Source of the DNA: CAYJPV01 sp964547975
GTDB lineage: Bacteria > Acidobacteriota > Vicinamibacteria > Vicinamibacterales > JAKQTR01
NCBI GenBank assembly: GCA_964547975.1
Contig: CAZJRM010000127.1
Location: 1 to 15,577, forward strand
Direction: 5' to 3'
DNA: 15,577 nucleotides
A program made the translations under genes and the position numbers. This document shows positions 1 to 6,757 of the stretch, piece by piece (position 1 is the stretch's first letter; each line of letters opens with the position of its first letter). The notes beneath the pieces were generated by a model. It did not search any database, was not told the origin of the DNA, and worked only from the letters and a program-made list of their open reading frames with translations.

Positions 1-239
1 TTCGCGACGCGCATGCGGTGGTCGGGTCGGTGGTGCGCCAGCTCGTGAACGAAGGGCGGGACTTCTCGTCACTCACGCTCGGGGAGTGGCGGGCCCATTC
101 GGCGGTGTTCGAGGCCGACATCGCCCGTGTCATCACGGCGGACGCCTCGGTGCGCGCGAAGCAGACGCCCCAGTCGACCAATCCCGGTGCCGTGGCAGCG
201 GCGCTGGCGGACGTCGAGACCTGGCTGGCGGCTAGGTAG
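1..239 (+). CDS. argH: Argininosuccinate lyase, C-terminal part
   Basis: This is the last 79 or so residues of argininosuccinate lyase, which splits argininosuccinate into arginine and fumarate in the last step of arginine biosynthesis. The reading frame enters the window at base 3 and ends at TAG 237-239. The visible part has the helical C-terminal features of the family: an RDAHAVVG segment, then a hydrophobic helix, then VITADASVRAKQTPQST, which matches the family's tail with its SV.(R/K)....GGT/ST pattern, and a final helix ending in ETWLAAR. The catalytic core lies outside the window, so activity cannot be judged. The next gene starts about 105 bp downstream behind its own likely promoter. 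The call rests on a short tail. Confidence 0.82.
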   Translation, partial: RDAHAVVGSVVRQLVNEGRDFSSLTLGEWRAHSAVFEADIARVITADASVRAKQTPQSTNPGAVAAALADVETWLAAR

Positions 240-253
240 GGCCGCCTGTTTGG

Positions 254-283
254 TTGCCCTTGCCTCACCGGCTTTGCTAAAAT
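254..283 (+). promoter_or_regulatory. Likely sigma70-type promoter with extended -10
   Basis: The gap after argH contains TGCTAAAAT at 275-283, an extended -10 (TGn plus TAAAAT, five of six bases matching TATAAT). TTGCCC at 254-259 sits 18 bp upstream as a partial -35. Transcription would start near 290, leaving a leader of about 55 nt before the ATG at 346. It would serve the Cys/Gly-rich gene and probably fabI behind it. This is seen by eye only. Confidence 0.45.
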
Positions 284-345
284 CGGACGTCCTACAGCAC
301 GACCATCCCACCTCACTCTTGAAAGGCTATGCCGGGGGACTCTTC

Positions 346-1032
346 ATGCCGCAGCGCCAACCCCGGGTTGGTGACATCGTCGACGACTACTGCCCTCGAG
401 AACGACGCGTGAGCGACCACGCTGTCGTGGCGATGGTGGGCGATGACATCCGCCAGACCCGATGTACCACCTGTGATACGGAGCACGAGTACCGCCAGGG
501 AAAGTTGCCCGCGAGCCGCAAGAAGACCGCGGCGCCCCTCCCGCCGAAGCCGCCCGCGGCCATCGCTGCGGCCGCCCCGAAAGCTCAGGAACCGCCCGCT
601 GCTGCGGACGAACCTGAGGCCAGGTCCGCCGACACCGCTGACGTGCCGGCACCGGTGGCTGCCGCGGCCCAGCCGCCGGCACACGAAGGCCATGTCCACA
701 GACGCTTGATTCGCGCGGTCCTTCCCCGCGTCGAAGGCGAGCTTCCCGTCCGTCAGGCCCCGGAGTTCACGATGCACCGCGCGGCCGAACGTCAGATGCC
801 CGGTCGCAATCACCGGCCGGGACAAGGCGGCCCGCCGAGACACGGCGCGAGCGGCCCCGGCGGCCAGGGGCAGCGACACGGCGGCAACAGGCCGTCCGGT
901 GGGAATCCGTCCGGCCAGCGCGGCGGCCGGGGCGGGTTCGGCGGCCCGGGCGGCCCCGGCGGTCATGGCGGACACGGGGGGCCCAGGCACGGCCGGCCGC
1001 AGGGCGGCCCGGGTGGTCGAAAGAGGCACTGA
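346..1032 (+). CDS. Small Cys-cluster protein with Gly/Arg/His-rich tail
   Basis: A 228-residue protein of unknown function. The N-terminal 50 residues form a compact segment with Cys16, His25 and a CTTC pair at Cys40/Cys43, which suggests a small metal-binding (zinc-ribbon-like) fold. Only three Cys are present, so a His would have to be the fourth ligand. Residues 51-115 are an Ala/Pro-rich linker. A basic stretch follows (HRRLIRAVLPRVEGELPV). The last 80 residues are low-complexity Gly, Arg, His, Pro and Gln, with RGG, GGPGG and GHGG runs resembling RGG-box RNA-binding tails. ATG 346 was chosen because an upstream ATG at 331-329 is out of frame and the N-terminal fold begins right there. 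The gene lies 7 bp before fabI and probably shares its transcript. A nucleic-acid-binding role is inferred from composition only. Confidence 0.75.
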   Translation: MPQRQPRVGDIVDDYCPRERRVSDHAVVAMVGDDIRQTRCTTCDTEHEYRQGKLPASRKKTAAPLPPKPPAAIAAAAPKAQEPPAAADEPEARSADTADVPAPVAAAAQPPAHEGHVHRRLIRAVLPRVEGELPVRQAPEFTMHRAAERQMPGRNHRPGQGGPPRHGASGPGGQGQRHGGNRPSGGNPSGQRGGRGGFGGPGGPGGHGGHGGPRHGRPQGGPGGRKRH

Positions 1033-1039
1033 GCACCAC

Positions 1040-2212
1040 ATGAACGTTCTTGCAGGGAAAGTCGGCCTCATCACTGGTGTCGCCAACCGGCGGTCCATCG
1101 CCTGGGCCGTGGCGCAAGTCATGGCCAGGGATGGCGCGCGTCTTGCGTTGACCTACCAGGGCGAGCGGCTCGGTGACAACGTGCGCGAGCTGGCGCAGGA
1201 ACTGACCGATCCGCTCGTGCTGCCGATGGACGTGACGGCCGACGAGCAGATGGACGAAGCGTTCGCGACGATCCAGCAGGAGCTCGGCGGGCTCGATTTC
1301 GTGTTGCACGGCACGGCGTTCGCGCCGCGCGAAGAGTTGTCCCGCCCGTTTACCGAAACGTCACGCGAGGGGTTCCGGATCGCGCTGGACGTCAGCGCGT
1401 ACTCCCTCGTGGCGATGGCCAGGCGGGCCGCGCCGATGATGGCGCCGCGCGGCGGCGGCAGCATCTGCACCCTCTCGTACCTCGGGGCCGACCGCGTCTT
1501 CACGAACTACAACGTCATGGGGGTGGCGAAGGCCGCACTCGAGTCGAGCGTCCGTTATCTCGCGGCGGATCTCGGTCCCCAGGGGATTCGTGTGAACGCG
1601 ATCTCGGCCGGCCCCATCAAGACGCTGGCCGCGTCGGGTATCTCGGGATTCTCGAGCATCCTCCAGGTGTACCGCGACCGGTCTCCGCTGAAACGCAACG
1701 TCGAATTGGAGGAAGTGGCCTCGACCGGGCGGTTCCTGCTCGGCCCCGAGAGCAGTGCCATCACCGGCGACGTTCTCCTCGTCGATGCGGGCTTCCACGC
1801 GATGGGGTTCTCACTGGGGATTGGGGAGTGGGGGTTGGGGGTTGGGGGTTGGGGGTTGATGTCCGAAGCCCGAGGCCCGAAGCCCGAGGCCCGAAGCCCG
1901 AAGCCCGAGGCCCGAAGCCTAGTACTCTTCTCTCCGCACGTTGGTTTTCCGCACACCTTCGGCGAACAGCATCTGCGTCACGTCGGTGACGAAGCCGGCC
2001 GGACCGCACACCAGGCCCACCGCCAGCGGCCGGAGCAGTTCCCGCAGGAGGGCCGCGTCCACGCGGCCTCGCCGGCCCTTCCACGTGTCGTCCGCGCGTC
2101 GCGTGATCGTCGGCCAGTACCGGAGTCGCCCCATCGCCTGCAGGCGCCGGAACTCCTGGTCGAAGACGAGGTCGGCTGGCGTGCGGGCGCTGTAGACGAC
2201 ATCCACGGGTGA
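1040..2212 (+). CDS. fabI: Enoyl-[acyl-carrier-protein] reductase, with read-through tail
   Basis: FabI reduces trans-2-enoyl-ACP with NAD(P)H in the last step of each fatty-acid elongation cycle. The first 257 residues are a full-length FabI. The nucleotide-binding turn GVANRRSIAW is at residues 13-22. The active-site Tyr147, Tyr157 and Lys164 lie in SYLGADRVFTNYNVMGVAK, one position off the E. coli numbering. The conserved RVNAISAGPIKTLAASGI segment follows. Homology ends at DAGFHAMGF, where the family normally stops. Here no stop follows: the frame continues through a G-rich and CCGAAGC repeat and then antisense to the neighbouring reductase gene, stopping at TGA 2210-2212. The predicted protein is 390 residues, with about 133 that look non-native. 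The real protein end is uncertain; the enzyme assignment is not. The start follows the previous gene's stop by 7 bp. Confidence 0.93.
   Translation: MNVLAGKVGLITGVANRRSIAWAVAQVMARDGARLALTYQGERLGDNVRELAQELTDPLVLPMDVTADEQMDEAFATIQQELGGLDFVLHGTAFAPREELSRPFTETSREGFRIALDVSAYSLVAMARRAAPMMAPRGGGSICTLSYLGADRVFTNYNVMGVAKAALESSVRYLAADLGPQGIRVNAISAGPIKTLAASGISGFSSILQVYRDRSPLKRNVELEEVASTGRFLLGPESSAITGDVLLVDAGFHAMGFSLGIGEWGLGVGGWGLMSEARGPKPEARSPKPEARSLVLFSPHVGFPHTFGEQHLRHVGDEAGRTAHQAHRQRPEQFPQEGRVHAASPALPRVVRASRDRRPVPESPHRLQAPELLVEDEVGWRAGAVDDIHG
1816..1855 (+). repeat. G-run tandem repeat, possible G-quadruplex
   Basis: Six runs of four or five G occur at 1816-1819, 1823-1826, 1830-1834, 1837-1841, 1844-1848 and 1851-1855, separated by two or three bases and mostly with unit GGGGGTT. 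Four or more such runs with short loops satisfy the usual G-quadruplex pattern on the + strand. The array starts directly after the end of FabI homology and translates in that frame as a Gly/Trp/Leu-rich string. Confidence 0.85.
1863..1919. repeat. Tandem array of 7-bp CCGAAGC / CCGAGGC units
   Basis: Eight contiguous imperfect 7-bp units alternate between CCGAAGC and CCGAGGC, ending at the stop codon of the reductase gene on the other strand (1921-1919). With the G-run array it fills the whole gap between the end of FabI homology and that stop. Similar arrays occur between genes in Acidobacteriota genomes, from memory. Read in the fabI frame it encodes EARGPKPEARSPKPEARS. Confidence 0.85.
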
Positions 2213-2632
2213 CGGCCGGAGGCGAGCCAGCGCGGCCCGCATCATCGCGCGCAGCGGTGCGATGCCCGTGCCGCCCGCCACGAAGACCAGCGACCGCCCG
2301 AACCGGTACGGCGGAAGCGCGAAACGGCCGAACGGGCCCTGAATCCCGGCGATCGAACCCGGTTGGAGCGCGTCGAGGTGCGGGCCCATCCGTTCGTGAT
2401 CGTCGAGTCCCACCAGCAGTTCGAGGGTACGCGTTCGCCGGGCGTCGGCGGGCGAGCACGCGATCGAATAGGGCTTGCGCACCGCCTGGGTGGCCAGTCC
2501 GATGCCAATCGCCTGGCCTGCCTTGAACGGGAAGGGGCGTCGTCCGAGATCGAGGCGCACCAGCGCGGCGCGCCCCGAGACGCGCGTCACGTCCAGCACG
2601 CGCGCCGTCGTGTCATCGGGCCTCGACGTCAT
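1919..2632 (-). CDS. Ferredoxin-NADP reductase-like flavoprotein
   Basis: A 237-residue FAD/NAD(P)-binding oxidoreductase of the ferredoxin-NADP reductase superfamily, which moves electrons between NAD(P)H and a one-electron carrier through FAD. Residues 8-110 form the FAD-binding beta barrel, with the RKPYS motif (52-56) that contacts the flavin. The NAD(P)-binding half has GGTGIAPL at 120-127 and CGPAGFV at 209-215. The protein ends in an aromatic residue (EEY), as many FNRs do. No 2Fe-2S domain is fused to it, so the redox partner is elsewhere. ATG 2632 overlaps the TGA of the upstream cyclic-di-GMP gene (ATGA), indicating translational coupling. A longer open frame continues upstream to 3976 but is only the shadow of that gene. 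The family is secure; the substrate is unknown. Confidence 0.87.
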   Translation of the reverse strand: MTSRPDDTTARVLDVTRVSGRAALVRLDLGRRPFPFKAGQAIGIGLATQAVRKPYSIACSPADARRTRTLELLVGLDDHERMGPHLDALQPGSIAGIQGPFGRFALPPYRFGRSLVFVAGGTGIAPLRAMMRAALARLRPSPVDVVYSARTPADLVFDQEFRRLQAMGRLRYWPTITRRADDTWKGRRGRVDAALLRELLRPLAVGLVCGPAGFVTDVTQMLFAEGVRKTNVRREEY

Positions 2633-4587
2633 AACACTCCCTGGGCAGCGCGTTCGAGATCGACGTCCGACAGCCCCGGTGCCCCGGCGCTCCCGCGGGT
2701 GTGACGCCGGCCCTGCTTCCGATGGGTCTTGTCCTGGTACATGCGGCGATCCGCGACGGCCAGGAGCGACTCGTACGCCTTGCCGTCCTGCGGAAACACG
2801 GCCGCGCCGGCGCTGACCGACAGCCGCACCCGCTGCCGCCCCGTCGCCTCGAAGACGATCGCGTCGATGGCCTGCTGCAGTTCGACGAGCTTGGCGTCCG
2901 CTTCTTCGCGGCCGCAGCCCGAGAGCACGACGATGAATTCGTCGCCGCCGTACCGGACGCAGAGGTCGTACGGGCGGATGGCGGCGGCCAGCGCCGTGGC
3001 GACCTTGCACAACGCGTGGTCGCCCGTCGAGTGCCCGTACGTGTCGTTGATGTCCTTGAGGTTGTCGAGGTCCAGCAGCAGCAGCGACACCGGCGTGTCG
3101 AGGCGGCTGGCCCGCGACAGTTCGCGCGTGAGATGGACGAACAGCAGCCGGATGTTGGGCAGGCCCGTCAGCGCGTCGGTGACCGAATCGACCTGCGTCT
3201 GTTCGAACACCACCGAGTTGAGGATGACGGCCGCCGCCTGCTCCGACACCAGCTGCACCAGGCGTCGATGGTCCTCCGTGAAGGCGTGGACCTCCGAGTG
3301 GTAGAGCGCCAGCACGCCCACTACACCGTCCGAGACGATGAGCGGGCACGCGAGCAGCGACTTGAACGGGATGGCGTCCGAATCGAGGCTGGCCGCGGTG
3401 GTATCGAGCGACGGCTCGGCATTCACGAGGCACTGGCGTGTCGAGGCCACGCGGCCCACGGCGCCCGTGCCGACCGGCACGGTCAGGCGGCGGAGACGTT
3501 CGGCCGACAACCCCGTCGCGAACTGGCAACGGACGATGCCCTTGGACGACTCGAGCAGGAACAGGGCGCAGGCGCCGAACGGGACGAGGTTCTGCAGTTT
3601 CGCGGCGATGACCGTCATCGAATCGGCGACGCCCAGCGTGGTGCCGATCGCCCTCGACATGTCGTACAGGCGATGGATTTCGCTGTTGGCCTGGGCGATG
3701 TCCCGCAACACCGCCGGCGGGGCCTGCAGCGTCGTGCCCTCCGGGATCTGCAGCCGGCCGCCGTCGCCGGCAATTGCGCCGAGGGCCTGTTGCGTCAGTT
3801 CGGCTCCGTCGACGGCGGTGAGTTGCAGGGTGGGCAGCAGTTCGGCGAAACGCGCGACGACCGCCGGGTCCAGCGCCTTGCCCGCCTCGGCCCACAGGAT
3901 ATCGAGCGCCTCGCGCGCGGGTAACGCGCGGTGAAAGGGGCGGTCCGAGGTCAGGGCCTCGTAGTGATCGACGCACGCCAGGATCCTCGCGCCAATCGGG
4001 ATCTCGGTACCTCGAAGACCGCTGGGATACCCGGTGCCGTCCCAGCGTTCGTGATGGGCGAGCACGAGCGACGCCACCGGATACGGGAACGGCACCCCCG
4101 CGATGATGCCCGCGCCCACCTGCGGGTGGATGCGGACCTTCCGCAGCTCTTCCGGCGTCAGGGGGCCCGGCTTGGTCAGGATGTGGTCGGGCACGGCCAG
4201 TTTGCCGACGTCGTGCAGGAGCGCGGCCGTCCGGACGCCCTCGACCTCCTGGTCCGGCATGCCGAACGCCCGCGCCAGCGCCATCGCGTACGCCTGCTCG
4301 CGCCTGACGGACTGCGTCGTCCGGTGCCGGGCATCGATGGCGAGCGACAGGGCTTCGATGATCTGCAGGCGCAGCTGCGCGGCCGATTCGATCTGGTGGC
4401 GCTGATCCTCGATGAGTGCCGCCGATCGCCGCTGGCCGAGGAACGCGAGCACGAGCGCGATGAGGGCCACGGCGAGCGGAGCCAGGCTCAGCAGGCCGGC
4501 CGGCCTGAACCAGCCGGCGGCCGCGCCGAGCATGATCCCCCCGGCGGCGACGATCCAGAACAACCCTGCAGGGGCGGGCCGACGCAT
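2629..4587 (-). CDS. HD-GYP / GAF / GGDEF cyclic-di-GMP signalling protein
   Basis: A 652-residue inner-membrane protein with both cyclic-di-GMP-degrading and cyclic-di-GMP-making domains. Two membrane helices span about 8-27 and 30-50, followed by a short helical linker. The HD-GYP phosphodiesterase domain (about 85-250) has HD at 125-126, HHERWDGTGYP at 178-188 and the KPG turn at 139-141, all intact. A GAF sensor domain covers about 305-460. The diguanylate cyclase domain (about 465-625) has an intact GGDEF at 547-551 and an inhibitory-site RPYD (538-541) five residues before it, so product inhibition is expected. Which activity dominates cannot be read from sequence. It lies 7 bp after the small membrane protein gene and overlaps the reductase gene by 4 bp, so the three are probably co-transcribed. 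Confidence 0.94.
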   Translation of the reverse strand: MRRPAPAGLFWIVAAGGIMLGAAAGWFRPAGLLSLAPLAVALIALVLAFLGQRRSAALIEDQRHQIESAAQLRLQIIEALSLAIDARHRTTQSVRREQAYAMALARAFGMPDQEVEGVRTAALLHDVGKLAVPDHILTKPGPLTPEELRKVRIHPQVGAGIIAGVPFPYPVASLVLAHHERWDGTGYPSGLRGTEIPIGARILACVDHYEALTSDRPFHRALPAREALDILWAEAGKALDPAVVARFAELLPTLQLTAVDGAELTQQALGAIAGDGGRLQIPEGTTLQAPPAVLRDIAQANSEIHRLYDMSRAIGTTLGVADSMTVIAAKLQNLVPFGACALFLLESSKGIVRCQFATGLSAERLRRLTVPVGTGAVGRVASTRQCLVNAEPSLDTTAASLDSDAIPFKSLLACPLIVSDGVVGVLALYHSEVHAFTEDHRRLVQLVSEQAAAVILNSVVFEQTQVDSVTDALTGLPNIRLLFVHLTRELSRASRLDTPVSLLLLDLDNLKDINDTYGHSTGDHALCKVATALAAAIRPYDLCVRYGGDEFIVVLSGCGREEADAKLVELQQAIDAIVFEATGRQRVRLSVSAGAAVFPQDGKAYESLLAVADRRMYQDKTHRKQGRRHTRGSAGAPGLSDVDLERAAQGVL

Positions 4588-4594
4588 CGTCGTG

Positions 4595-5056
4595 CTATCG
4601 CGCCGATGGCGGCGCGGATGGAGTCCCGGCCCCGGGAGCCGCCGTCTGCGCCGCGTAGTACGCGGTCTGGTACCGTTCGATGAGCGACTTCATCTTCACG
4701 GCGTGGGAGCGGTAGTGGCCCCGGCACTGGATGGGCGTCGCGCCCCCGGTCGTTTCGATGAGGACGTCCGAGAACACGAGGTGCGTGTCGATCCCGACCG
4801 ACGCGACGTGCGCCATGTGGATCGAGTGTTCGTACCGGCCGATCCACTGCGGCGTGAAGTGCACCACGCTGGTCGGCGTGATGAGTACCTGCGTCGGAAA
4901 AAGCCGGTTTCCGGGGCTGAGCCGGCTGGCCCGGAATACCTCGCCCGGGGCGAACGGCCGCCCCTTCGCCCACACGACGACCCCGAACGCTGCCGCCACC
5001 AGCACGGCCACGGCAAGCGCCAGGCCGCCCGCCGTCTCCAGTCCGCCCGAATTCAT
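4595..5056 (-). CDS. Small membrane-anchored protein, possible PH-like domain
   Basis: A 153-residue protein with one N-terminal membrane helix (about residues 8-30) followed by a soluble domain of about 95 residues and an Ala/Pro-rich tail. The soluble part (VLITPTSVVHF...I..VASVGID...VLIETTGG) has the alternating strand pattern of bacterial PH-like domains that follow a membrane anchor. This resemblance is weak and is my inference. It is the first gene of the likely operon with the cyclic-di-GMP protein and the reductase. There is no Shine-Dalgarno upstream of ATG 5056, and the candidate -10 lies so close that the transcript may be nearly leaderless. Confidence 0.75.
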   Translation of the reverse strand: MNSGGLETAGGLALAVAVLVAAAFGVVVWAKGRPFAPGEVFRASRLSPGNRLFPTQVLITPTSVVHFTPQWIGRYEHSIHMAHVASVGIDTHLVFSDVLIETTGGATPIQCRGHYRSHAVKMKSLIERYQTAYYAAQTAAPGAGTPSAPPSAR

Positions 5057-5065
5057 GGCGGGTAC

Positions 5066-5093
5066 ATTGATCCGGCGGTGAGGCCGGTGTCAA
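5066..5093 (-). promoter_or_regulatory. Candidate promoter for the 5056-1919 operon
   Basis: On the minus strand a perfect TTGACA (5093-5088) is followed after 16 bp by ATCAAT (5071-5066), a weak -10 with three of six consensus bases. The start site would lie within a few bases of the ATG at 5056, giving a leaderless or near-leaderless message. That agrees with the missing ribosome-binding site. The strong -35 is the main support. Confidence 0.35.
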
Positions 5094-5151
5094 GGGTGCT
5101 GGTGAACCTGCCGGCCGGCCCGTGCGTCTACTGTCCAGTGGAGGGCGTGTC

Positions 5152-6054
5152 ATGCCGATGGTCTGGAGACGGGTTGGACTCCTCGCGCTGGCGGTCACGG
5201 CCGCCGCGTGCGACATCACGGTCGGGGCGTTCGAATTCAAGGTGCGGGAAGAGAAGCGGTTCACCGTGGGCGGGCCGGCCCGGGTGAATCTCTCGACCTT
5301 CGACGGATCCATCGAGATTCGCGGGTGGGATCGTCAGGAAGTCCTCGTGGAGGTCGAGAAGCAGGCGCCCGACCAGGCGACGGCCGATCTGATCAAGGTG
5401 AACAGCCGGCAGGAAGGCAACGCGATCACCATCGACGTGCCCCAGCCGTCCGGGTTGCTGAATCGCAACTGGAACCGTTCTCCCAGCGCCAGTCTCGTGG
5501 TCTCGATGCCGCCCAACGCCGACCTCGTCGTGCGCAGCGGCGATGGGTCGATCTCGATTCGGCGAGTTTCGGGGCGGTTCGACGTCAGGACCGAAGACGG
5601 GAGCATCGCCATCGACGCGCACCAGGGCGATCTCGTCGCGCGGACCGGCGACGGTTCCGTCCGCATCAAGGATGCCGCCGGCACGATCGACGTGGAGACC
5701 GGCGACGGGAGCATCACGGTCGACGGCGTGCTCAGCCGCGTCCGCCTCGAGACCCACGACGGATCGATCTCGTGCAGCGCCCGACAGGGCAGCCGTATGG
5801 ACGAAGACTGGCTCATGACCACCGGCGACGGCAGCGTGCGGGCGGAACTGCCGAAGGGATTCGCAGCCGAGGTCGACGCCGAAAGCGGCGACGGCCGCGT
5901 CCACGTCGACGGGGTGTCGAAACGCCAGGACGAACGTGCGGGCAACGAAGACGACCACCAGGAACGCCGGAGCGTCCGTGGCGCCCTCGGTGGCGGCGGC
6001 CGGCTGCTGAAGCTCCGGTCGGGCGACGGCTCGATTACGGTCCAGGTCTGGTAG
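5152..6054 (+). CDS. DUF4097-type beta-repeat lipoprotein
   Basis: A 300-residue exported protein. The N-terminus has a basic pair, a hydrophobic stretch and TAAAC, so it is probably a lipoprotein cleaved before Cys, although the lipobox lacks the usual Leu at -3. The mature part is a run of short beta-strand repeats carrying (T/S)GDGSI-like turns about nine times (for example SGDGSISI, TGDGSVRI, TGDGSITV, SGDGSITV), the hallmark of the DUF4097 (putative adhesin) beta-solenoid family. No catalytic residues are evident; a structural or binding role at the envelope is likely. ATG 5152 was chosen because GGAGGG lies 6 bases before it; an in-frame GTG at 5122 lacks this and would put residues ahead of the signal peptide. 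The 3' end overlaps the convergent queC by 20 bp. Confidence 0.85.
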   Translation: MPMVWRRVGLLALAVTAAACDITVGAFEFKVREEKRFTVGGPARVNLSTFDGSIEIRGWDRQEVLVEVEKQAPDQATADLIKVNSRQEGNAITIDVPQPSGLLNRNWNRSPSASLVVSMPPNADLVVRSGDGSISIRRVSGRFDVRTEDGSIAIDAHQGDLVARTGDGSVRIKDAAGTIDVETGDGSITVDGVLSRVRLETHDGSISCSARQGSRMDEDWLMTTGDGSVRAELPKGFAAEVDAESGDGRVHVDGVSKRQDERAGNEDDHQERRSVRGALGGGGRLLKLRSGDGSITVQVW

Positions 6055-6757
6055 CGGCGCGCGGCGACGGCGCGGCGTAGAAGGTCCGGTCTTCGACGCC
6101 GGCGTCTTCAAACGCGTCGCGCCGTTCGCGGCACTTGCTGCAGAGCCCGCAGTGGCTGCCGCCCTGCGGGTTCATGCAGGACAGCGACCACTCCATCGGC
6201 ACCCCCAGCGCCGCCCCGAGGCGAATGACGTCAGGTTTGTCCAGATCCCTGAACGGGGCCACGATCTCGATCGTGTGCGCGAGCCCCAGCGATAACGACC
6301 GGCCGATCGCGGTGAAGAACTCCGGCGTCGCGTCCGGGAACGGGTTGCCCGCCAGCGGACCGATGGCGAGGTGATGGAGACCCGCCGAGGCGCAATACAC
6401 GCCCGCCTTGGTCAGCAGCACCAGGTTGCGGCCCGCGAGGTAGACGTCTTCGTCGGGCGTGTCGTACGCCGGCGCCGCGCCGGTGACGGCCCAGTGGTGC
6501 GTCCCGTACACGTCCCGCATCGGGAGTTCCAGCGCCACCATCGGACGGAGGCGGGCGGCAAAGGAGGGCACTCCTGCCAGATGGCCGAGCGCGCGCCGTT
6601 CGGCGTCCTCCCACGCCAGGCCCGCGCTGACGTAGAGCGGGTGTACCTCCGACGTCCGTGACAGGTGCGCGGCGAGCACCACGCTGTCGAGGCCTCCCGA
6701 GCAGAGCACCGCCACGCGGTCTGGCGCGGACGGCATCGGCGGTAGAATGTCAGTCAT
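6035..6757 (-). CDS. queC: 7-cyano-7-deazaguanine synthase
   Basis: QueC converts 7-carboxy-7-deazaguanine to preQ0 using ATP and ammonia, a step in the synthesis of queuosine in tRNA. The ATP-binding PP-loop SGGLDS is at residues 20-25. The C-terminus has the four-Cys zinc site (Cys194, 203, 206, 209 in CMNPQ..HCGLCSKC), followed by RERRDAF. At 240 residues the length is normal. ATG 6757 gives MTDILPP; an in-frame ATG at 6736 would leave 233 residues and is equally possible, and an upstream GTG at 6772 would run into queD. With ATG 6757 the start codon overlaps that of divergent queD by two bases. queE and queF are not in the window. Confidence 0.93.
   Translation of the reverse strand: MTDILPPMPSAPDRVAVLCSGGLDSVVLAAHLSRTSEVHPLYVSAGLAWEDAERRALGHLAGVPSFAARLRPMVALELPMRDVYGTHHWAVTGAAPAYDTPDEDVYLAGRNLVLLTKAGVYCASAGLHHLAIGPLAGNPFPDATPEFFTAIGRSLSLGLAHTIEIVAPFRDLDKPDVIRLGAALGVPMEWSLSCMNPQGGSHCGLCSKCRERRDAFEDAGVEDRTFYAAPSPRAATRPGP
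6743..6748 (+). promoter_or_regulatory. -10 element for leaderless queD
   Basis: TAGAAT (five of six matches to TATAAT) lies seven bases before the queD ATG at 6756, so transcription would begin at or next to the start codon. No ribosome-binding site is visible, which agrees with a leaderless mRNA. No convincing -35 is present. The element lies inside the first codons of queC if queC starts at 6757. Confidence 0.45.

Noticed and set aside
313..1122. Minus-strand open frame over the Cys/Gly-rich gene
   Set aside because: Composition is the complement of the low-complexity tail; no fold or start signal.
1863..1919. CRISPR-like array
   Set aside because: Contiguous 7-bp units without unique spacers; a simple tandem repeat.
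1813..2212. FabI tail as a genuine functional domain
   Set aside because: It is encoded by simple repeat and then antisense to a well-conserved gene, so it looks like read-through and not a domain.
1919..3976. Long minus-strand open frame upstream of the reductase
   Set aside because: Its first two thirds are Arg/Pro/Gly-rich shadow translation of the cyclic-di-GMP gene in another frame; the real start is the coupled ATG at 2632.
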